Below are positions 50,101 through 57,501 of a DNA stretch of 57,501 bases, one piece after another. The stretch is from Dipetalonema caudispina (lineage: Eukaryota; Nematoda; Chromadorea; Rhabditida; Onchocercidae). The stretch spans positions 1 through 57,501 of the forward strand of contig JABVXV010000367.1 of NCBI GenBank assembly GCA_013365325.1, written 5' to 3'. A program made the translations under genes and the position numbers. The notes beneath the pieces are model-generated. The model did not search any database and had not been told where the DNA came from. It saw only the letters and a list, made by a program, of their open reading frames with translations. Every line of letters begins with the position of its first letter. Within the stretch, counting starts at the first letter, position 1.

Positions 50101-53100
50101 CTAAAAAGGTAGATGTAAGTGTAGATGTTTTTTTACCAAGTGACAACAAAAAGGGATCAATAAATTGAAGGGAAATGTTGGTAGAAAATTACTTCTCTTT
50201 TTTTGTTTGAAGGGTACAAAAGGATTAGTTCGCGTTTTGTCTGTGCCAAATACTGTAAAAGTAATCAAGAATGAAAATGACCTCAATGGTAATTTGGTAC
50301 TGAGAAATGAATTACGGAAGGGAGAATTCTCCACTGACTCAGTTGAGAAGGTACTATTTGTGTATGAGGATTTTATAATGATGATTTTGGTATATTATTT
50401 CTGGTTTTTCTTAATCATTCGTTTGTGCACAGCATGATTGATTTTTTCTTGTTCATTTCTAAGGATTTTTACAGATTTTTAGCCCACAATTTTGTTTAGA
50501 TATGGGGAAACGAACTCTTTATAGTATTCTTATGTTATTATTTATTTACACATTATGTTTGTATTTACTGATTTGAAGGACATGAAAGGAAGACTTGTCG
50601 CAACTTCGTCATATTCAAGTAAAGTTACACCCGCGGATGTTGAAAATGGCCAGGATTTCGGCATTTTATCAGTTGAACCATCGAATATTACACATTTCGA
50701 GCAGCTGACGGAAAAAGTAAACTTGGGTTTCGAATTTTTATACCTTCTTTATTCATATTTTGTAGATTCCAAAAAATTCCACAAAAGACCATCTCTTTTA
50801 GGCTGGTGTTATGTACTTATATTTTATCAGTATTTATTTCTGATTTTTTAAAGACTTCTTAATGGTCACAACACTTTTGCTTTTTTTTGAGTTAAAACAT
50901 AGCATCCACTGAAGTCGTTAAGGAAGATCGATTTGTCTAAATATGCAGTATTTCATGGATTATTTATATCGTAGAAATAGCTAAAATTATCGTTATACTG
51001 GAGGAGATCTTTTAGATAGTGGGTCTCGAAAAGTTTCTATCATAACACCTCAGTAACAGTGAAATTAGAGTGTTGTGGATGTAAATATAGATTTTTACTG
51101 TTTTCTGGTAATATAGGACTTATGTCATCTCAATTTTCGAGAAATGTGATTTTATGAGTAAAATTTTTTGTTATCCTTTACCGAAAGAATTTCAGCGAAA
51201 CCTTCTGATGGAATCTACTAGTTCGATGGAAGAAGACACGAAGATTGATACTGAACCGCTTATTCAAAATGTTGATGTGATGATGTTACATACGGAATCA
51301 GTAATGAATAATTTCGAAAGCTTTTATAAAGTGCTGATTGCTTACCTTATTGAACAACAGTACCGACGATCTGAGGAAGCCCAAGAAGTACGACGTGCTG
51401 ATGCCCAATTTCTATGCAGTTTTGGATTATATATTTATAAATTGCTTAATTTAAACAAGTTTTTTTGCTTGCAGACATTTCCACTTGAATGACATAGCGT
51501 CGTCTGTTCAAGTTTCCAGCTTTATTTATGTGTTCCATAAACTTCATTCATTTGAATTTCCTTTTTTTTTCATGTATGTAAATGGTGAATGTTCTTGAGC
51601 TTTAGAATTTCCGGGACTTTTAATTTCCATTTATAAATCAGTATTTTCAGAAGATGCGTGCAAGTTTGGAATATGTGTTACTCGACGGCTTATCGGTTAC
51701 TGAAGCTTTGAAAGTTCACAAAGGTCCAACGGAACATGTTTTACAAGTAATTTTTCTCCAGGTTCAATTGGAAATAACGATGTTTTTTTAGTTGATGTAA
51801 CGGATGTTTATTATAAGGATGAACGTATTCAGAAAAAGTGGAGATCTGAAATTCTGTATGTGAGTAGCTCCTACCCAAGATACTTGAAATTTTTAAAAAC
51901 ATACGTTACATGATGACGTATTTTCGCTTTTCGGGAAAGTCCTTCTTGTCTTTTTTTTTTTTTTTTTTTTTTTTTCAAGAACATGTGAGTCATGATTGTC
52001 TGACAGTGACAAAAACCTTTTTTTTTATATCTAGAAAAAAGATAGTCTGGACCTTTACTGTTAGGTATTCCAGATTCCTGTGCGAGAACTTGATGAAATA
52101 ATGGATTCACAGTTTTCGAAAAAATTAAAATGTCGGAGAAATTATATTGATTTCTTCTGCACTCTTCCGATTTTATGACCATATATCGTTTGACTGCTCC
52201 ATTATACTTAGGCAAATAAGGATGTTAGTAGGCGATCGTCACTAACGTTTTTCCCGGAAATGATGCCATATACTGTTCAAGGTTTTCTGAAACCTAACTA
52301 TTGCTTTGTTGTTCCTCTCCAGCCTCATTTTGGCTCTCTATTTTTCATCATTTCCATTTCGAAGTTCCACATCTACGAATTTTTAAAACAACTTATTAGT
52401 GACTGATAACAAAAAGTACAAGAATAAAGTTTGGACTTCGTAAATTGTAAGGCTTAATAACTATTTTTAATGGTTGATTCCTTGCAGGTGTATTTAAGTC
52501 GATGTCGTGAAGCTAATAGGTGCATAAAGACGGAGTTTTTAAATTTTAAATCAAATATCTTCCTGGCAATAAGTAAGAATTGCATGAATGGTAAACAGGA
52601 TGTTGGAGGTTTATTTTATTCTTTGCTAACTTCCTGATCTGCTAAATTTATATCTTTTTCAAGAATATTTAAGCCTTATACTGCGGTCTTCTTAATCTGC
52701 ATTTTTATCAGCCTTTCCCCTATTTCTTTTTCGAGAGTTAATATTTTTGTTTTGAAGCACTATGTTCAGGTTGCGTTTCAACAGTTCAAGTACATAATAA
52801 TACGACTGGGGTTACGAAAAACAGCTCTATAAAGCGTTCCAGCAAACGGCTTCAGGTCTTTCTACTTGTATTTTCGTTTGTTTTTTTGTGTTTTGCAAAT
52901 TTCTTAAAAATTTTAGCAAACGAGCAAGTTAAATATACTTGATTTACTTGCTTTTCTGCTCTGTTCATTTTTCCACTCGTTTCATTGTGCTCCGTTATTA
53001 TTTCTACGTTATTTACTTATATCATCTCTTATCAACGAAAATTAATTCATAGAAAAAGGAAGGCAACGAATCAACGGCTACAGAACCGACTGTGGGGACT

Positions 53101-53622
53101 TTAAAACATCTCAACTTGATCTTTTCTGAAGATTTCCAGAAACCGTTGTATGATTATTTAAAGTGAGTGGTTTGATAAGTGTCGTAAACGGCTATTATAC
53201 ATGGGGTGGTAATCATTGAATACCGGACACTTTAATGGCATGATAAATCTGTAGAGAGCTATCAGCAATTTTATTTTGCTCCGTTTTCTTGCAGTAGTTA
53301 AGTCTTTTTTTTTTAAATTATAGTGATGTATGCATGGACAACACCGAGATTACTATTTTAAAATAAGCTTCATGTTTGTCACGATTTTTTAAAAATTAGT
53401 CTGTAGGTTCAGTTGAAAATCATCAAAAAGTTTGCATTGTTAATTTTTTTTTCCAGAAAGCTCAATGATGTGAATTTTCCTATCGAAAATTCCCTCATTA
53501 TTGGACTGGCAAAAATGATTATTGATGAGTTTCCAATGAATGAACAAATTGTTTTTGCGGATACCGTCTGGGATCAATGGTTAACAAATTACCGTAAAGA
53601 ACATCCGGAATTTGAAAAATAG
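44198..53622 (+). CDS. Large protein with six divergent helix-turn-helix repeats
   Basis: Twenty-four exons join in phase to about 1146 residues: 44198-44318, 44508-44644, 45053-45157, 45513-45747, 45887-46038, 46190-46387, 46502-46601, 46754-46925, 47057-47181, 47616-47764, 48132-48279, 48405-48569, 48858-49028, 49209-49373, 49470-49582, 49696-49869, 50213-50350, 50579-50716, 51196-51387, 51651-51746, 52488-52572, 52770-52855, 53053-53162, 53457-53622. It starts MKRLNEEPETREIPKRRRR, a likely nuclear signal. Six units follow the pattern of a helix, AA-type turn and recognition helix, near residues 60-105, 285-345, 397-445, 485-535, 755-808 and 960-1010. Examples are MKAAATIHEVPFTTLQTYF and VSGAASIMELPTSAVHPYV, resembling Psq-type HTH domains of DNA-binding proteins and transposases. 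Ser/Asp-rich linkers separate them. The C-terminus (WDQWLTNYRKEHPEFEK) is compact. DNA or chromatin binding is inference. Splice choices are open at exons 3, 6 and 11-12, and intron 2 lacks a GT donor. Confidence 0.8.
48858..49582 (+). repeat. Related phase-1 exons inside the multi-HTH gene
   Basis: Exons 48858-49028 and 49209-49373 both start in the same phase and open with related sequence, AANIHPNIAKGFSKHERR and ASHIQPNIAKIQSRRGRR. Both end in acidic Ser/Asp stretches (SDDFGD, SDDEFDG). The next exon, 49470-49582, begins LPHSIRGVAKLLSDTK in the same phase and looks like a third, more distant copy. Confidence 0.65.
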
Positions 53623-56600
53623 AGTTGGCTATAGATACTTTTATTGTATCTAGCGTAGAAAAAGGTGAAAAAAAACCCCGGTTAGAGTCGGACCACCAGC
53701 CATCAAAACAATTACCTCATAATGAATTAATCCGCTACCTTTTATTGTTATTTGTTGAAATTATAATGTTTGAACCAAAGACAGCAATTGGTCACACTTC
53801 CAATATCCACTGCTTCATTCCATAATCAAAAATTAAAATCATCCAGAATAGCTCCGAAACATAAAACTCTTTTTGCCTTGAATTTTATTTTTAATAATTG
53901 ATTTTTTGTCTTTCAGAGTTTTTCGGATTTTCACCGTATTTTAGAAGCACCGTTAATAATATGAGGTTTGCTGAAATAAACGTGTTTTTCAAAAACTGTT
54001 AAAAATCCGTTGTAAATAGATTCCAATCGCTGTTCGAAGTCGTTATGGCTCATGGATTGTAGTTACGAGTAAGCTGCCACTTGTTTGAATTCATTTGAAA
54101 TGGAAGGTCCTTAATTTGTTTTATCACTTAAAATCACAAAGAAAAAAACTGGAAACAGCCCGCTCGTTTTTTGAATTATTTACCGCAACACTAAATTTTG
54201 TAAACTTTAACATTGCTTCTTGCAGTGTTCAAATGTGGCCCTTTTTGGTTGTTTGGATGCGCCTTAATAAAAATTACTTGCATCCTTACATATTTGAGTC
54301 ACATGATGTTTTTATTTTAGTAATAGACTTGGCCATTACCCATCCATTTGTTTTTATCAGTGTAGAAATTAATAGAAAAATAATTGCGTTTAACGACATC
54401 CATCCATTCTAAGCAGTTTGATTCAGGTGCTTTTTAATCGTTCTCTTAGATTCATTAGTCTATTTGTGGAAATTTCCAAATGGTATCACTTCGTGATGCA
54501 GTACATGATTCTTCGGATTGATTGATATCGATTGCTCACTGATCTCGTTTCAAAGGCATGTCTTCTTGCTCTGATATTCATGTACTTGTTTTCCTCATTA
54601 AACGGTTGATCCTTTTCGTATTTCAGTCTTTCTGTAGTCGAAATCACGATACTAGTACTTGTTGTCTTTAATGGTTTCTCCTTTTTATATGGTTCCCTTT
54701 TTTTATGGTTGTTCTTAATGCTTCACTTCAAATCTGATTAAATAATTGATGTATTCCAGTTTATTGTTTTGTTGTTCTTTTTACTCAGTTTGACTGATAC
54801 AATAAATAATCCAATGAATAATGGAGACAAAATTATTTCCTCTAATTTTCTAAAACTGGCTGTCACACATGACATATCCAAGCAGAAATACGTAGTTGCT
54901 TGCTCGAAGTACGATTCATACCCCTGCCTTGCTTCTTAATAACGACGATCGGGTAGTCAAACATTTTTTGAGGTCTTTGCATTGATCACTGTTTCGATGA
55001 CTTTCAAGTTTTGTGGAACGATATATTGAAGATAGTAGAAGAATTTAGATTGGGCAGACAAGCCGTTGTAGGTATGTAGCAAGACGGTTTAGTTATTGAC
55101 ATCATAAACTTCTAGAAGATAAATCTTACTAGATGATGTGACCGTCGCGGTACATCTTCAAATCAAAACAGATAACAAATAGAATTTTCGATGATGAGCA
55201 AAAATCAATTGAAATGTTTGAGAAATGAATTTTAGTCATAAGTTCATAATCAGTCCGATGTGTTATCTACAATGTCCATATTAAGGGCTTATGATCGTTA
55301 TCAGATAATCGAAATATCGGATTTGTTATTGGCTACCTCAGTTATTATCTTCATGTGAGTCTTTCGGTGTTTCAGAATTGAATTTCATGTCATGATAATG
55401 TTTGGTACTAGAGTAATTTGAAATCACAAGGTGAATAGTATTTTACTTAAGCTACACTTTCATGGAAATGATAAATCACCGCAGAAGTAATTTTTCCTGC
55501 AGAATAGAAAGTTTCTTAATGAATCATTTCAGTTATACCATTCACGACGACCCAATTTTTTCTTGCTGTCCTGAAATTTCCTGCCTAAGCCTCTAGTATC
55601 CACTAAAAATTATCGCAGAGAATTCGTCTGTCCAGAAAAAACTCGAGATAATGAATGAGGAAGCTTGTTTTGCCTGATTACCTTAAGTTTGTTCTTGAGC
55701 TACAAAATTAGACTATACACCGGCTATACTCTTTTATGATGCATATCTCAGTCAATTTCGGTTAATTCCATGAAAACAGATAAATTTTCAGGAAATGCTT
55801 TGCTTTGAAATATATATGGAGTTATTCACTTCATGATCAGATCAGTTTAACGATCTGGAAAACTTGAACTTCTCTTGAGTAAGCGAAATGATTCCACACT
55901 AGCCTCAATGTCCATGTTATCCTAATGATTAAGCATTCATTTTAATCGTGTAGATATTAAATTCTGTATGGATCCTGAATTCCGTACGAACCAGTAGCTC
56001 CGCATTCTCTTCTCTTTTCCGTCTTCTGTGCTTCATAATACAAAAGAAGTTGGAGTCAGTTAATGAAGAAAACTGTTATCCTCGCACCTTGTTGTAAAAC
56101 GACGATTTTCTTCACCTCTTCCTTTTTATCTTTCATTTTATCCATATCTTTTTATGTTTCCTTAATTTTGTAGCTTCTTTCTACGCTGTGTTGTACGGAG
56201 CTTCACATCGTTAAATTATTCTGCAACCATTGTTGTTAGTTGTGGTGATTTGCTTTTGTATTGCTGCAGTATCGCTCACGTACGCTAATAGCTATGCAGT
56301 TATGTTCTGTAATTGCAATAGTATGTCCACTGGTTGCAATCCGTATAATGATTGATGTGATTGCTTTGTAGTATCAGCTGTATCATGCATTTACTAGTTT
56401 AGAGTTTTCTGCTGTTTAGTGGTGGCATCATTTAAATAATAAGTTAGTAACAACAGCTCGCATTATGATTTTCGAAGAATACGTTAATAATTGCCATTGC
56501 CAGATAATTTAGCCTCAATAGGAAATCTGCAAATCGATTACAACTAAGAACCGCATTGAGTCGTCATTTAATCGCTAAATGGAATAAACTTTTCGAATAA

Positions 56601-57217
56601 ATAAATCTTACTGCTAGACTTATGAGCTATTAATTGACGATAATAATCCTTCATGATATATCGTAAAAGTCCCATTCAATATTTGTTATTCAAAACCGAA
56701 TGGTATTTAGATCCAGAAGGAATAAAAGATATCGACTCGAGAAATTCATTGGAGCACTATTTAAAATGGAAGAATGAAAACGCTGATAAACAAATGATGC
56801 CGTAATTTCATTTTTTCTGAAATCCGTAGTTTCGTATGGAAGAGTTGCATGAATGAGAAACTGATAGATGCAACATAAATTTCAAATAGCCTTCAGTCAT
56901 CCCACGCTTTCCCAATGACAATTGTACAGAAGTAAAAAGAGTAGTCGTGGGATACAAATCAAGTAATCTAATAATATTTCGAGCTGGTAAAGAAAAAAAA
57001 GTATTCAATTTTATAACGAACTTTGATTGAATTCACAGAGAAAATCTTTTTCTAGTTGAGGTAAATCCTCTTACCTCTCATCGTTTTTCTTTTGAAATTA
57101 GTGAGGGTCGTTGCCATTTCATAGCTTAAATGTATGCTTTTCTATCCCGGTATATTAATTTTATTTAGTTACTTCAGGTTAATCACTTTTTTACAAAGTC
57201 AAGGTATGAGTATGCTG
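53623..57217. other. Gene-poor stretch 3' of the multi-HTH gene
   Basis: It starts with the presumed 3' UTR (an AATAAA motif lies near 53976). Frames at 53625-53825 and 54095-54412 have no domain and biased composition. A small glycosyltransferase-like frame near the right end is listed separately. I see no other feature before the LTR. Confidence 0.5.
56653..56805 (+). pseudogene. 50-codon frame resembling a glycosyltransferase-associated repeat
   Basis: The frame reads SPIQYLLFKTEWYLD, then a spacer, then NSLEHYLKW and NENADKQMMP before a stop. The spacing of WYL and N-x-LEHYL recalls the short 'FDxxWYL...DV...NPLEHYL..G' repeats that accompany some bacterial glycosyltransferases. There is a stop three codons before the ATG and no clear splice acceptor, so it is unlikely to be a complete gene. 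A frame at 56508-56598 in another phase (RTALSRHLIAKWNKLFE) is also coding-like. A decayed, possibly transferred gene fragment is one reading and chance is another. Confidence 0.25.
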
Positions 57218-57501
57218 TGTCGCGAAAGTTATTCGAATAATCTTCGCGAAGAATGGAATAATATATCTCTTAAAATTAAATTAATTAATATTTGAACCAA
57301 TTCATTCCATTGTTAACATAAATCCTTTAACTTACACTCATTTTTATCTGAGATGAGATTATTAACACTATACGTCTTTATCATTTATGGTTAGGAAAGG
57401 TCAACTTCAAACCCAAACAATGTACTGACCTTTGTTTACATGTCTCAATAATGTATGTCCTATGGTCAACTTCAAACCCAAACAATGTACTGACCTTTGT
57501 T
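57218..57501. mobile_element. Second copy of the LTR, cut by the window end
   Basis: It starts TGTCGCG like the copy at 23869 and stays in register for all 284 visible bases without an indel, differing at about eight positions (roughly 97% identical by eye). The palindrome and the start of the 65-base duplication (57399, 57464) are both present. The five bases before it are TGCTG. Whether it is a solo LTR or the left end of a full element lies outside the window. Confidence 0.93.

Noticed and set aside
51361..51494. Extension of the exon starting at 51196 to a stop at 51490, or an extra exon at about 51480
   Set aside because: Neither keeps frame with the exon at 51651. Ending at 51387 does, and it completes the sixth HTH unit.
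54095..54412. 105-codon + frame
   Set aside because: It starts with TTG, has no domain and is dominated by Phe, Ile and Leu as expected from AT-rich DNA.
23869..57501. One giant LTR element bounded by the two LTR copies
   Set aside because: The two copies have different 5-base flanks, the first has its own complete target duplication, and the interval holds ordinary host genes.

Overview
The window looks like nuclear DNA of a nematode, most likely a parasitic one of the filarial/spirurid kind. It is AT-rich, its genes are split into many short exons, and long simple repeats lie between them. It carries a precursor resembling the nematode FLP-11 neuropeptides, and one gene has a splice acceptor a few bases before its ATG, as expected for spliced-leader trans-splicing. 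The placement to clade is inference. I saw no bacterial operon, rRNA, tRNA or CRISPR array.

Layout from left to right: an AAT microsatellite and a diverged dispersed repeat (1-700); the last exons of a rhodopsin-family GPCR (1720-2265, +); a gene-poor stretch with a second copy of the repeat; a five-part flp-11-like neuropeptide gene (11256-12535, +); a 15-exon oxysterol-binding-protein-related gene of the ORP5/ORP8 type (16002-21554, +); a complete solo LTR with target-site duplication (23869-24605); a six-exon secreted cysteine-rich protein (25658-27803, -); a 12-exon PP2C phosphatase of the PPM1H/J/M group (31181-36774, -), with a near-perfect 84-base hairpin in one intron; a 7 kb gene-poor stretch; a 24-exon gene for a protein of about 1146 residues built from six divergent helix-turn-helix repeats (44198-53622, +); a gene-poor stretch with a 50-codon reading frame resembling a glycosyltransferase repeat; and the first 284 bases of a second copy of the same LTR (57218 to the end).

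The exon models were built by hand. Exons were kept only where phases agree across each intron and, for the ORP and PP2C genes, where the joined protein follows the family from end to end. The genes are unrelated in function: lipid exchange at membrane contacts, Rab-type dephosphorylation, neuropeptide signalling, a secreted protein and a probable DNA-binding protein. They do not form one pathway. The best candidate for something undescribed is the multi-HTH protein. Next come the flp-11 copy that has lost one amidation glycine, and the intronic hairpin.
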